Assembly: GCA_902826055.1 (NCBI GenBank)
Contig: CADEDJ010000002.1
Coordinates: forward strand, 69,961 to 121,795
Reading direction: 5' to 3'
Source: an uncultured Nitrosomonas sp.
GTDB lineage: Bacteria; Pseudomonadota; Gammaproteobacteria; Burkholderiales; Nitrosomonadaceae
DNA: 51,835 nt
Shown: piece after piece, positions 9,586 to 18,009 of the stretch
Layout of the letters: each line of letters starts with the position of its first letter
Position numbering within the stretch: the stretch's first letter is position 1
The notes under the pieces: model-generated
Told to the model about the DNA's origin: nothing
Databases searched by the model: none
Seen by the model: only the letters and a program-made list of their open reading frames with translations
Program-made: the position numbers and the translations under genes

Positions 9586-10859
9586 AAGTAAAACGCTATG
9601 TTGCTGCTACATCAAAAGAAGCGTTGCGCCAAGTCAAGGAAGAACTTGGTATCGATGCGGTGATACTTTCAAACCGGAAAACCAAAGATGGTGTAGAGAT
9701 TATGGCACTTGCGGATTCTGAGATGTCAAGTTTAGTGGAAACATCTCCAGAGATTCCGGGTACTTATCGCCATGAGAAAAATAAAGCTTTGTCAGCAGCA
9801 GAGTCGTATTCAAAGCATCGTAATTTGATCGATGAGCCTGTAGCAGTGCAAAAAGCACTTCCTGACGCGATGACTGTGTCATTAGCACAGAACATTATTG
9901 CAGAAATACAAGCGATGAGAAGTACTTTGGAAAGTCAATTAGCTGGTGTCGCATGGGGAAATTTTACGCAACGCAGGCCAGAGAAAGTAAAGATATTACG
10001 TACGATGCTGGATGCAGGTTTCAGCCCTTTATTGTCACGTCGTTTAGTTGATAAGTTAACTGCTGATTATGATTACGAACAGAGCTTAAAACAGGCAATG
10101 TCAGCGCTGGCATATAACCTTCATACGGCAGCTAGTGATGAAATGATCGAGAGGGGAGGAGTTTATGCCTTGATTGGCCCAACGGGTGTTGGGAAAACTA
10201 CGACTACCGCAAAACTGGCAGCACGGTGCGTTATTCGTCATGGTACCGATAAGGTGGCGCTCTTGACTACGGATAGCTACCGTATTGGGGGTCACGAGCA
10301 GCTAAGAATTTATGGGCAGTTACTCGGTGTTCCTGTTCGTAATATAAAAGACACGGAAGATTTGCAGCTCACATTATCAGAATTGAGAAATAAACATATG
10401 GTGCTGATCGATACTGTCGGTATGAGTCAGCGTGACCATATGGTAGCCGAACAAATTGCAATGTTATGCAACTGTGGTGCAGATGTTAAGCGTTTGCTAA
10501 TTTTGAGTGCCGCTTCCAACGGTAAAACTCTGGATGAGGTGATTTCTGCTTATCAAACAAATGGTATTTACGGCTGCATCATTACTAAAGTTGATGAAAC
10601 AGCAAGCCTTGGCGTGGTTTTGGATGCGATTATTCGCAGAAAATTAATGTTGCATTATGTCGCTAATGGGCAAAAGGTTCCCGAAGATATTCATGCGGCT
10701 AACGCAAGATATCTGTTACACCGTATTTTTAAATCATCTCCGGCGGATTCTGCGTTTACATTGCAGGATGCAGAGTTTGCACTGATTATGGCAACTAAAA
10801 ATAGTATAGATCCAGTGGGTGTAGCTGAAAGATCATTGGTGGGATTTAATGATGACTAA
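9582..10859 (+). CDS. flhF: Flagellar biosynthesis GTPase FlhF (SRP family)
   Basis: FlhF is an SRP-type GTPase that sets flagellar position and number in polarly flagellated bacteria. The 425-residue protein has the typical variable N-terminal region ('EALRQVKEELGIDAVILSNR'), then an NG domain with P-loop 'GPTGVGKT' at 199-206, the 'TTDSYRIGGHEQL' segment, and 'LIDTVGMSQRD' as the G3 region. A guanine-specificity motif of the T-K-x-D type appears as 'ITKVDE'. The gene overlaps flhA upstream and flhG downstream, which fits a coupled flhF-flhG pair. Presence of this pair suggests polar rather than peritrichous flagella. Confidence 0.96.
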   Translation: MKVKRYVAATSKEALRQVKEELGIDAVILSNRKTKDGVEIMALADSEMSSLVETSPEIPGTYRHEKNKALSAAESYSKHRNLIDEPVAVQKALPDAMTVSLAQNIIAEIQAMRSTLESQLAGVAWGNFTQRRPEKVKILRTMLDAGFSPLLSRRLVDKLTADYDYEQSLKQAMSALAYNLHTAASDEMIERGGVYALIGPTGVGKTTTTAKLAARCVIRHGTDKVALLTTDSYRIGGHEQLRIYGQLLGVPVRNIKDTEDLQLTLSELRNKHMVLIDTVGMSQRDHMVAEQIAMLCNCGADVKRLLILSAASNGKTLDEVISAYQTNGIYGCIITKVDETASLGVVLDAIIRRKLMLHYVANGQKVPEDIHAANARYLLHRIFKSSPADSAFTLQDAEFALIMATKNSIDPVGVAERSLVGFNDD

Positions 10860-11748
10860 AGCGATTAGACAAGACCAAGCTGCGGGATTGAGAAATTTGA
10901 TGCCGTTTCAAGTTAATAATGCAGCGCGGGTATATACCATTGCCAGTGGCAAACCCCGAGTTGGGAAAACCAGCGTGGTAGTGAATCTTGCAACTGCATT
11001 AGCAAAGAATGGTAAGCGTGTGCTCTTAATTGATGAAAATCCATGTCATAACAATATTTGTACCAACTTGGGATTACAAGCGCGTTTTGATTTGTTGCAT
11101 GTGATCAATCAGGATAAACAACTAAATCAAGTACTACTGCAAGGGCCTGAGAATATAGCCATATTATCTGCCATGCGGGGTATTCATGCACTGTGCAAGC
11201 TTAGTTCTTTTGAGCAGGATTGGCTTATCAAAAGTTTCTCAGAGTTAACCGAGAATGTAGATATTGTGTTGATTGATACCGCAATGACCGGTACTTCGCA
11301 TGTGCTGCCATTGGGTTTGGCCTCAGAACAAATCATGATCGTGATTTCCGGATCGGCTGTTTCGTTAACTGGTGCATATGCCCTTATTAAGATTATGAGT
11401 CAGGAATATGCAAAGCAGCATTTTCTCATTTTAGTCAACAAAGTGGATTCGGAAAAAGAATCGCATGTGATTTTTCAGAATTTGTATCGAGTAGCGCGTC
11501 AGTATCTTTCTGTAACACTTGAATTTGTTGGTTATATCGAAAGTGACGAGAAATTACGTAATGCAAATCAGTTGTGTAAGCCTGTTATTGATGCCTTTCC
11601 GGCTTCGCAAGCTGCAATGTGTTTTAAGCAATTGGCTCATAACATTTTTCGTTCTTCATGTCCTGATAAATATAACGGGGGGATTGATAATTTTATGCAA
11701 CGGTTAATTCGAACAAGCCATCTGAGCATGGCAAATTTTACGGTGTAA
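10849..11748 (+). CDS. flhG: Flagellar number regulator FlhG (FleN/YlxH, MinD-like ATPase) with altered P-loop
   Basis: FlhG is the MinD-type ATPase that limits flagellar number and stimulates FlhF. The N-terminus keeps 'DQAAGLR', the short motif known to activate FlhF. The deviant Walker A, normally SGKGGVGKT, reads SGKPRVGKTS here (residues 33-42). Both lysines are retained, but the two glycines are replaced by Pro-Arg. The following Walker-type segments are also divergent: 'LLIDENPCHNN' where D-A-D is usual, and 'LIDTAMTG' where D-T-G-A-G is usual. ATP binding may therefore be altered. Two adjacent ATG codons (10849, 10852) are possible starts; both overlap the end of flhF. At 299 residues the length is normal. 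Confidence 0.88.
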   Translation: MMTKAIRQDQAAGLRNLMPFQVNNAARVYTIASGKPRVGKTSVVVNLATALAKNGKRVLLIDENPCHNNICTNLGLQARFDLLHVINQDKQLNQVLLQGPENIAILSAMRGIHALCKLSSFEQDWLIKSFSELTENVDIVLIDTAMTGTSHVLPLGLASEQIMIVISGSAVSLTGAYALIKIMSQEYAKQHFLILVNKVDSEKESHVIFQNLYRVARQYLSVTLEFVGYIESDEKLRNANQLCKPVIDAFPASQAAMCFKQLAHNIFRSSCPDKYNGGIDNFMQRLIRTSHLSMANFTV

Positions 11749-11754
11749 TTGATC

Positions 11755-12471
11755 ATGTATACAGCGACTGGAACTAATACGATCGATAAGGAACAATTCG
11801 TGGTGGAATTTACGCCATTGGTAAAACGAATTGCCTACCATATGATGACTCGCTTGCCAGCAAGTGTACAGGTCGATGATCTGATTCAAGCCGGAATGAT
11901 TGGTTTGCTGGATGCCATTAATCGTTACGAAGGGTCATACGGCAGACAATTTGAGAGTTATGCGGCACAAAGGATACGTGGTTCTATTTTAGATGAGTTG
12001 CGCGAAGCCGATTGGTTACCACGGAGCATACGCAAAAAAATGCGTCGTATAGAAGCTGCTGTTAATTTGTTGGAGCAGCGCAATGGCTGTGCGCCCAGTG
12101 AACAGGATTTGGCGGAAGAGTTAGACATGTCACTTGATGAGTATCATGAAACACTTCAAAGTGCACGAGGTGCACAATTAATTTATTACGAAGATTTCCA
12201 GCAAGAAGATGAAGAGCCATTTTTGGATCGATTATTAGTTGATTCTGAAGGGGATCCGCTCAATGCACTACTGGATGAAAATTTCAGGAATTTATTAATA
12301 GCGGCCATTGATAATCTGCCGCCTCGAGAAAAGCAAGTGATGGCGATGCATTACGAACAGGAAATGAATTTACGAGAAATTGGCGAGGTGCTCGGTGTCA
12401 GTGAATCGCGCGTTTGTCAATTGCATACGCAAGCAGTAGGACGCTTACGTAGTCGTTTAAGAAATTCGTGA
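11755..12471 (+). CDS. fliA: RNA polymerase sigma factor FliA (sigma-28)
   Basis: FliA directs transcription of late flagellar genes. The 238-residue protein has sigma region 2 ('VDDLIQAGMIGLLDAINRYE'), region 3 ('LDELREADWLPRSIRKKMR') and a region 4 helix-turn-helix ('LREIGEVLGVSESRVCQLH'). ATG 11755 is chosen over an upstream TTG at 11749 because it gives the normal family N-terminus. It follows flhG by six bases. Its antagonist FlgM is encoded nearby at 14583-14888 behind a sigma-28-like promoter, so the regulator and its anti-sigma factor are in one locus. Confidence 0.97.
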   Translation: MYTATGTNTIDKEQFVVEFTPLVKRIAYHMMTRLPASVQVDDLIQAGMIGLLDAINRYEGSYGRQFESYAAQRIRGSILDELREADWLPRSIRKKMRRIEAAVNLLEQRNGCAPSEQDLAEELDMSLDEYHETLQSARGAQLIYYEDFQQEDEEPFLDRLLVDSEGDPLNALLDENFRNLLIAAIDNLPPREKQVMAMHYEQEMNLREIGEVLGVSESRVCQLHTQAVGRLRSRLRNS

Positions 12472-12514
12472 GAGATAATTTCAAGATTGTTCGTTGTGAC
12501 TGAGCGGCTTTCCG

Positions 12515-13273
12515 ATGAATAAAAAATCTACAATGGATTTGAATAGCATTATCGGTATTTTACTGGCTTTTGTTGCAATTGTTGGCGGACAAATACTGGA
12601 AGGTGGTCATGCGAGTTCCCTGATTCAAGCTGCAGCTTTCTTAATAGTCATGGGTGGTACTATTGGAGCTGTATTGTTACAAAGTCCAGTGAAAATTTTT
12701 GTGAACGGAATTAAGATGAGCCGATGGGTCTTTTTTCCACCTGATTATTCCCCGCAGTCTTTAATTAAGCAAATCATCAATTGGTCCCATATTGCGCGAA
12801 AAGATGGTTTATTGGCTTTAGAGTCACATGTCGCGGTTGTAAAAGACCCATTAACGAAAAAAGGCCTGCAATTGCTTGCTGATGGAAGTACTGCTGAAAA
12901 GCTGCGTGAAGTTCTGGAAATTGATATAACTGCAATAGAAGAATATCAGCGTCAGTCAGCTAGGATATGGGAAGCTGCAGGTGGGTATGCGCCTACCATC
13001 GGCATATTAGGTGCAGTTTTGGGATTGATTCATGTGATGGAAAATTTATCAGATCCAGAGTTATTAGGCAGTGGTATTGCGGTTGCCTTTGTTGCGACTA
13101 TTTATGGTGTGGGATTTGCAAATTTGATATGTCTACCGATAGCTAATAAGTTAAAAAGCATCATAAATGCACAAATGATCATGCAAGAAGTTTTAGTCGA
13201 TGGATTTGTGGCCATTGCAAATGGTGAAAATCCTCGTTTTATCGAGAATAGGCTGAAAGGCTATTATGTTTAA
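12515..13273 (+). CDS. motC: Flagellar motor stator protein MotC (MotA family)
   Basis: This is the A-subunit of a proton-driven stator. The 252-residue protein has the four-helix MotA/ExbB topology. It carries the family N-terminus 'GILLAFVAIVGGQILEGG', the cytoplasmic loop, and the C-terminal pair of helices containing 'GGYAPTIGILGAVLGLIHVM'. It resembles the MotC subgroup, encoded downstream of fliA with MotD, more than enterobacterial MotA. MotC proteins usually begin near 'MDLNSIIG', so ATG 12533 is an alternative start; 12515 is kept because a G-rich stretch precedes it. It pairs with the next gene, 48 bp downstream. Confidence 0.92.
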   Translation: MNKKSTMDLNSIIGILLAFVAIVGGQILEGGHASSLIQAAAFLIVMGGTIGAVLLQSPVKIFVNGIKMSRWVFFPPDYSPQSLIKQIINWSHIARKDGLLALESHVAVVKDPLTKKGLQLLADGSTAEKLREVLEIDITAIEEYQRQSARIWEAAGGYAPTIGILGAVLGLIHVMENLSDPELLGSGIAVAFVATIYGVGFANLICLPIANKLKSIINAQMIMQEVLVDGFVAIANGENPRFIENRLKGYYV

Positions 13274-13321
13274 AGATTAATTCATCATGCGAATACCGTT
13301 ACGATTTCCTGAGTAACTGCG

Positions 13322-14131
13322 ATGCTGAGAAGAAGAAAGCAAAGAAATTCTGAGTCGAGCGAGAATCATGAGCGCTGGCTTGTATCATATGCGGATTTTA
13401 TAACACTGCTATTTGCATTTTTTATCGTTATGTATGCAGTTTCTTCAGTTAATGAGGGTAAGTATCGCATTTTAAGTCATTCACTAGTTAGCGCATTTAA
13501 AAGTAGTAGTAATACATCAGATTTAGCATCCGTCGCACCTTCAGAGTTTGCAATGATTGATAACCTAAACCTACAGTCAAAACGAGGTGACTCAATTAAG
13601 CCTATTGAAGAGCTGGCGCATAAAGTAAAAAAACAAGAAAAAATGCAAAGTATGGCTAAGAATATTCATCATGCGTTGGAATCACTTGTGAAAGACGGCC
13701 AGGTGAGAGTTACACAAAGTTCCCTCGGAATTACTGTAGAAATTAATGCAAGTGTACTTTTTTCTCCAGGACAGGCCAAGCTTGCAGACAATTCTACCTT
13801 GGCATTACAAGCAGTTGCAAATGTGATTAGAGGTCACGAGCATGAAATTCATGTAGAAGGACATACAGATAATTTGCCAATACATACAGACTATTTTCCA
13901 TCTAATTGGGAGTTATCGGCTGCTCGTGCAAGTAGTGTAATTAGATTATTTATTGAAAATGGTGTTGAGGCTAAAAGACTTACTGCTGTAGGTTATGGTG
14001 AGAATAGGCCAATCGAGTCTAATGAAACACCTGAAGGTAGAAAAAGAAATCGTCGAGTTGCTGTAATGATTCTCTCCAATGATGCTGACAAAGTAACGGA
14101 ATTACCAATAACCGAGGATAATGCTGATTAG
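13322..14131 (+). CDS. motD: Flagellar motor stator protein MotD (MotB family)
   Basis: This is the B-subunit of the stator. The 269-residue protein starts with a basic segment, followed by 'ERWLVSYADFITLLFAFFIV'. The single membrane helix carries the conserved proton-binding Asp25. The C-terminal half is an OmpA-like peptidoglycan-binding domain with 'HVEGHTDNLPIHT', 'NWELSAARASSV' and 'GYGENRPIESN'. The N-terminus matches the MotD subgroup. It ends two bases before the stop of the convergent flgN gene, leaving no room for a separate terminator. Confidence 0.95.
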   Translation: MLRRRKQRNSESSENHERWLVSYADFITLLFAFFIVMYAVSSVNEGKYRILSHSLVSAFKSSSNTSDLASVAPSEFAMIDNLNLQSKRGDSIKPIEELAHKVKKQEKMQSMAKNIHHALESLVKDGQVRVTQSSLGITVEINASVLFSPGQAKLADNSTLALQAVANVIRGHEHEIHVEGHTDNLPIHTDYFPSNWELSAARASSVIRLFIENGVEAKRLTAVGYGENRPIESNETPEGRKRNRRVAVMILSNDADKVTELPITEDNAD

Positions 14132-14133
14132 AA

Positions 14134-14583
14134 TTAAATATAAGTTTGACCTTTGGGGCCATAGAGAGAGATGTTTCCTGCTGCACCATGTAATGCGGAA
14201 AAAGCGCGTTGATTATGTTGTAGGCGAGTCCAAACGATTAATCCATTTGATTGATTGATTTTTTGGGCCACATGAGCTAAAGCTAGCAATTCGTCCCATA
14301 AAACTTGAACTTCGGATTGATCTGCATACTGTTCTTGCAACCAGTTTTTTATGGCGGCTTTTTCTATCGTGAGTCCTTGATTCTGTAGATATTCATTGCG
14401 TTGATTATCAATTTGTATCAATTTTTCGATCAAATGCGATTTATTTGAGGCAAGAGAATCAATTCTTTCTATTTTCCCCTGAATTAAGGCATCTTCTTCC
14501 TTTTTTAGGATTTCGATGAATATCTCCAGAGTATTTTTCTCAGTTTCTAATATCGAAGTAAAGTCTAATGGTGATAGTGCCAT
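14134..14583 (-). CDS. flgN: Flagellar export chaperone FlgN
   Basis: FlgN is the cytoplasmic chaperone for hook-filament junction proteins FlgK and FlgL. The 149-residue protein is mostly helical and coiled-coil-like ('ETEKNTLEIFIEILKKEEDA' at the N-terminus). Its C-terminal end is rich in Gly, Gln and Ser, as in the family. The ATG overlaps the flgM stop by one base (TAATG), so the two are translationally coupled. It is called from this context plus helix pattern, as the family is weakly conserved. Confidence 0.88.
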   Translation of the reverse strand: MALSPLDFTSILETEKNTLEIFIEILKKEEDALIQGKIERIDSLASNKSHLIEKLIQIDNQRNEYLQNQGLTIEKAAIKNWLQEQYADQSEVQVLWDELLALAHVAQKINQSNGLIVWTRLQHNQRAFSALHGAAGNISLYGPKGQTYI

Positions 14584-14888
14584 TAAACATTATCCTTTTT
14601 AGATTGTATCAATTCTTTAACAGTTTCTAGAAGTCGATCAGCAATAGCTTCAGGGTTTATCTTGAAATTTCCTTCACTAATGGCTTGCTTTATTTCTTGA
14701 ACTCGAGCTGTATCTACGATTGTGTCAGTAGCAGAACTACCACTTATGTTATGCAGCTTTGCAATATTTGGGCTGAAGTGCACATTATTTTCTTGTGATG
14801 CACTAGGATTGGTGATGATATCGGTACGCTTTTTCCCATCGTTGACAGAAATAGTCGCTACTGATTGTATAGATTTGTCTATTTTCAT
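14583..14888 (-). CDS. flgM: Anti-sigma-28 factor FlgM
   Basis: FlgM binds and holds sigma-28 until the hook is complete, then is exported. The 101-residue protein has the short basic N-terminus, an unstructured Ser/Asn-rich middle and the conserved C-terminal sigma-binding helices ('ARVQEIKQAISEGNFKINPE', then 'IADRLLETVKELI'). GAAGGA lies about nine bases before the ATG. A sigma-28-type promoter at 14925-14951 faces it, predicting that FliA drives expression of its own inhibitor. Confidence 0.95.
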   Translation of the reverse strand: MKIDKSIQSVATISVNDGKKRTDIITNPSASQENNVHFSPNIAKLHNISGSSATDTIVDTARVQEIKQAISEGNFKINPEAIADRLLETVKELIQSKKDNV

Positions 14889-15199
14889 TTTCTTTTTCCT
14901 TCGAAATAGATTTTATTGAATGATTCATCGACATTTTTGTATAAAACTTTAATATTTAGTATTTAACATATCTTATATAACTGACTAATTATTTAGTTTA
15001 GACGATTAAAGGTAAAGGGAATGATCCTATCTTTTACTGTAAATGCGGCATATTACCGAATTTATTTATAATTTAAATGGTAGATTATGGTTTTAATGTC
15101 GATTGACTAGTGATATTTTTGTTACTGCATTTGTAAAGCAGGATGGCATTTTAACGAATTACCATCCGGGAATTAACATATATTTTTGGAAATTAGAAT
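14889..15199. other. Divergent AT-rich intergenic region between flgM and the EI24 gene
   Basis: This 311-bp gap holds the start signals of two divergent genes. On the minus strand the sigma-28-like promoter of flgM is clear. On the plus strand I see no convincing promoter for the EI24 gene, only AT-rich sequence and a weak GGA about ten bases before its ATG. No small RNA or reading frame could be supported. Confidence 0.6.
14925..14951 (-). promoter_or_regulatory. Sigma-28 (FliA) promoter of flgM-flgN
   Basis: On the minus strand TAAAGTTT (14944-14951) is separated by exactly 11 bases from GTCGATGA (14925-14932). The sigma-28 consensus is TAAAGTTT-N11-GCCGATAA, so the -35 element is perfect and the -10 has two differences. 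The -10 ends 37 bp before the flgM start codon. This is the only such match I noticed in the window. Confidence 0.85.
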
Positions 15200-15940
15200 A
15201 TGTCATTAGTATTGAAAGCGATGATAAACGCACTTAGAGATCTAATTCGATTTAGGATAGCTTGGATTATTCTTTGGCCAATTCTGGCCGCTACTTTTTT
15301 TTGGTTAATAGTTGGGTATATCTTCTGGGATAATTTCTCAGAAATAATGTATCAAGTATTGGGAGAGATCGGCATTGGCGAGTGGTTGCAGAATATCCAA
15401 TCCAAGTGGATTGCTGTGATTGTTCAAAGTTTGTTTCATATTATTATATTCGTTCCACTTATCATAATAACTACATTGGTTATAACTACGATTTTTGTGA
15501 TGCCTGCTCTCATTAAATTAGTTGCTAACCGCTCTTACCCTGAGCTTAAACGTGAGAATGGCGGCGATATTAGTGGAAGTATTATTAATGCGGTACTTGC
15601 GACAGGTATTTTTATTCTTGTCTGGGTCGTTACTTTGCCTTTGTGGACTGTCGGGGTAGGGATTGTTGTTCCATTTATAGCTGCGGCTTTTATGAATCAG
15701 CAATTGTTTCGCTACGATGCGCTATCCGAGCATGCAAATAAGCAAGAAATTAAGGTAATCTGTGATACTAATAGATTTTCGCTATGGGGTTTAGGATTGT
15801 TAACAGGTTTTGTCCAGTTCATACCTTTACTTAATTTGTTAGCTCCAATTTTTACAGCACTTGCATTTATTCATTTTGGACTCGCACACTTAAAAAATTT
15901 ACGAGCAGGAAATAAGGATGCATTGTCTATGCCTAGCTAA
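15200..15940 (+). CDS. EI24 domain / CysZ-like integral membrane protein
   Basis: The 246-residue protein has about five to six hydrophobic helices and the EI24/CysZ layout: an N-terminal amphipathic 'ALRDLIRFRI' followed by paired helices, a conserved central loop ('ANRSYPELKRENGG'), and a closing pair of helices with 'FIPLLNLLAPIFTALAFIHF'. CysZ proteins import sulfate. The broader EI24 group in betaproteobacteria has no settled role, and no sulfate-assimilation genes are nearby. It starts the plus-strand set EI24-DUF3025-rhodanese. Confidence 0.85.
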   Translation: MSLVLKAMINALRDLIRFRIAWIILWPILAATFFWLIVGYIFWDNFSEIMYQVLGEIGIGEWLQNIQSKWIAVIVQSLFHIIIFVPLIIITTLVITTIFVMPALIKLVANRSYPELKRENGGDISGSIINAVLATGIFILVWVVTLPLWTVGVGIVVPFIAAAFMNQQLFRYDALSEHANKQEIKVICDTNRFSLWGLGLLTGFVQFIPLLNLLAPIFTALAFIHFGLAHLKNLRAGNKDALSMPS

Positions 15941-16088
15941 ATAAGATTGTGATGGGGTTTTTGCCGAGAGGTATTAATGTGTAATGAGGCGTGGATTGCT
16001 GTGCTAACGGTGTTTGCGAATTTTTCCATTATGTCATTATTTTTAAGATGTATTCAGTTAGGATGGATCTAACTTATATAATTTCGCG

Positions 16089-16904
16089 ATGAAAATCCAA
16101 AACTGGAATCCAGATTTTATGGATCTTTCTCCAATATTTGCTCCTTTTAAGCACCTTAAGAAGTACGTGGAGGGTATGCAAGATTGGCCTGAGCTTTCTT
16201 GCTTAAATGAAATGATAATTCTACAAAGATTACATATTGTGTCTGGATCAGGCAAAGAGATTTGTTTTGTACCTCCAATGATTGGAAGTAATCATACTGA
16301 AAAAAAATACGAACCTACGGTTTATTTGACAGGTCAAGTGCAAACAAGAGTTAAAAGTTGGCATGATTTTTTTAATGCATTGGTATGGCAAATTTTTCCA
16401 CGCGCCAAGTCTGCACTTAATCAAATCCATTACCAGAATCAATTAATTGAATCATTGAATAAGATTAAGCATCGCAGTGCATTAAGAGATGCGGCGACAC
16501 ACTTCGATGAATCTGGCGTGATAGTTGTGAGTAGTGAAAAAACACTAATTCAGTTATTAAAAAAATTTGAGTGGAAGCAATTATTTTGGCATGAACGTCA
16601 AGCAGTAATGACTTCCATGCGTTTTTTTGTTTTTGGGCATGGACTATACGAGAAGGCTCTGAATCCTTATATTGGTATGACAGGCAAAGGTGTCATTATT
16701 GATGTCGATGATATATTTCTAAAACAGGATGTATCGAAGCAATTGCAATCTATCGATCAAATGTTGGCGTCTTTTTTATTAGCATCCTTATCATCAAGTG
16801 CTGATTTAACACCAATTCCGCTTTTGGGATATCCTGATTGGACTAAAGAAAATACCTATGAAGCCTATTATGAAAATAAGAAATATTTTCGTGACCGTCA
16901 TTAA
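16089..16904 (+). CDS. DUF3025 domain protein
   Basis: This 271-residue soluble protein has no signal peptide. I recognise the DUF3025 family by 'RVKSWHDFFNALVWQIFPRA' and 'GHGLYEKALNPYIGMTGKG', conserved blocks in betaproteobacterial homologues. Function is unknown. The WHDFFNAL block with nearby histidines hints at an enzyme, but no catalytic set can be assigned. No clear ribosome-binding site precedes the ATG at 16089. It lies between the EI24 and rhodanese genes on the same strand. Confidence 0.82.
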   Translation: MKIQNWNPDFMDLSPIFAPFKHLKKYVEGMQDWPELSCLNEMIILQRLHIVSGSGKEICFVPPMIGSNHTEKKYEPTVYLTGQVQTRVKSWHDFFNALVWQIFPRAKSALNQIHYQNQLIESLNKIKHRSALRDAATHFDESGVIVVSSEKTLIQLLKKFEWKQLFWHERQAVMTSMRFFVFGHGLYEKALNPYIGMTGKGVIIDVDDIFLKQDVSKQLQSIDQMLASFLLASLSSSADLTPIPLLGYPDWTKENTYEAYYENKKYFRDRH

Positions 16905-16996
16905 TTGGCTTCAAATAAGGTGAGATTTAGTCGTGGAGATTACGTATTTGTTCTTATCCAAGTTGAAAAACGAAGCATATTGATGGAGTCGCGACC

Positions 16997-17425
16997 GTGA
17001 AAATTAAAGAAACTTTTATTGGAGCTGTTTTTTTTCTGTTTTTATTAATAGACCTTTCAAATGCCGATAATTTTGCGCCCGAAAACATAGATGGTGCACG
17101 TACGATCAATACTGCAGCAGCAAAAGTATTATTCAACAAAAACTATCCTTTTATTGATGTAAGAGGAACTGATGATTACAAAACTGCACATATCCCGGGA
17201 GCCTATCATTTATCTATTAAAAACGATTTTACTGAACAGCGTTTAAGAGAAATTGTAGAAAAAGATCAACCTGTTGTTATTTATTGTAACGGTGTTTCAT
17301 GTATGGGTAGTTCTGTAGCAACTCATCAAGCGGTTGCATGGGGTTGGTCAAATGTTTTTTATTATCGTGAAGGTATAACCGAATGGAAGCACCAGGGATA
17401 TTCCGTACAATCTTTGGATCCCTAA
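16997..17425 (+). CDS. Exported rhodanese-like domain protein
   Basis: The 142-residue protein has a signal peptide (residues 1 to about 23, ending 'LSNADN') and a single rhodanese domain: 'YPFIDVRGTDDYKTAHIPGA', then 'PVVIYCNGVSCMGSS'. Rhodaneses transfer sulfane sulfur through the active-loop cysteine. The loop here has two cysteines, Cys97 and Cys102, in C-N-G-V-S-C, so a disulfide or persulfide exchange role in the periplasm is possible. The start is a GTG at 16997 with GGAG about ten bases upstream. It precedes ndk, with 138 bp between them. Confidence 0.88.
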   Translation: MKIKETFIGAVFFLFLLIDLSNADNFAPENIDGARTINTAAAKVLFNKNYPFIDVRGTDDYKTAHIPGAYHLSIKNDFTEQRLREIVEKDQPVVIYCNGVSCMGSSVATHQAVAWGWSNVFYYREGITEWKHQGYSVQSLDP

Positions 17426-17563
17426 AATTAAGATTATGTTTTTTTATATGAATTCATATTTGTGAAAATTTTTCAGTAATCGGGTGCTGCATCTTTTTTC
17501 AAAGTCACAGTGTATATTTTGTTAGAATACACATTTAATTTTACTAATTTATTGGAGTACTTA

Positions 17564-17989
17564 ATGGCGATTGAAAGAACGTTATCCATTATTAAACCGG
17601 ACGCAGTTGCAAAAAATGTAATTGGAGAAATTTATTCTCGGTTTGAATCAAATGGTTTGAAGATTATCGCAGCTCGCATGTTGCATTTGTCAAAGTCAGA
17701 AGCTGAACAATTCTACGCAATACATCGTGAACGTCCTTTTTTCAATGACTTAGTCAAATTTATGACATCCGGCCCCGTAATGGTACAGGTATTGGAAGGA
17801 GAGGAAGCTATTAAAAAGAATCGCGATCTGATGGGGGCGACAGATCCTAAAAAAGCAGAAAAAGGAACAATTCGAGCGGATTTTGCTGATAATATCGATG
17901 CCAACGCGGTTCATGGTTCGGATGCCCCTGAAACTGCGAGTGCCGAAATTGCATGTTTTTTTCCAACGTTGAATATTTATTCACGTTAG
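17564..17989 (+). CDS. ndk: Nucleoside diphosphate kinase
   Basis: Ndk transfers the terminal phosphate between nucleoside triphosphates and diphosphates. The 141-residue protein is full length, with '[12 protein letters not shown]' at the N-terminus and the active-site His117 in '[12 protein letters not shown]'. ATG 17564 is preferred over upstream frame extension because TGGAG lies eight bases before it and the N-terminus is canonical. It begins the housekeeping run ending with der. Confidence 0.97.
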   Translation: MAIERTLSIIKPDAVAKNVIGEIYSRFESNGLKIIAARMLHLSKSEAEQFYAIHRERPFFNDLVKFMTSGPVMVQVLEGEEAIKKNRDLMGATDPKKAEKGTIRADFADNIDANAVHGSDAPETASAEIACFFPTLNIYSR

Positions 17990-18009
17990 TATCTAGCGGC
18001 TATCCAAGC

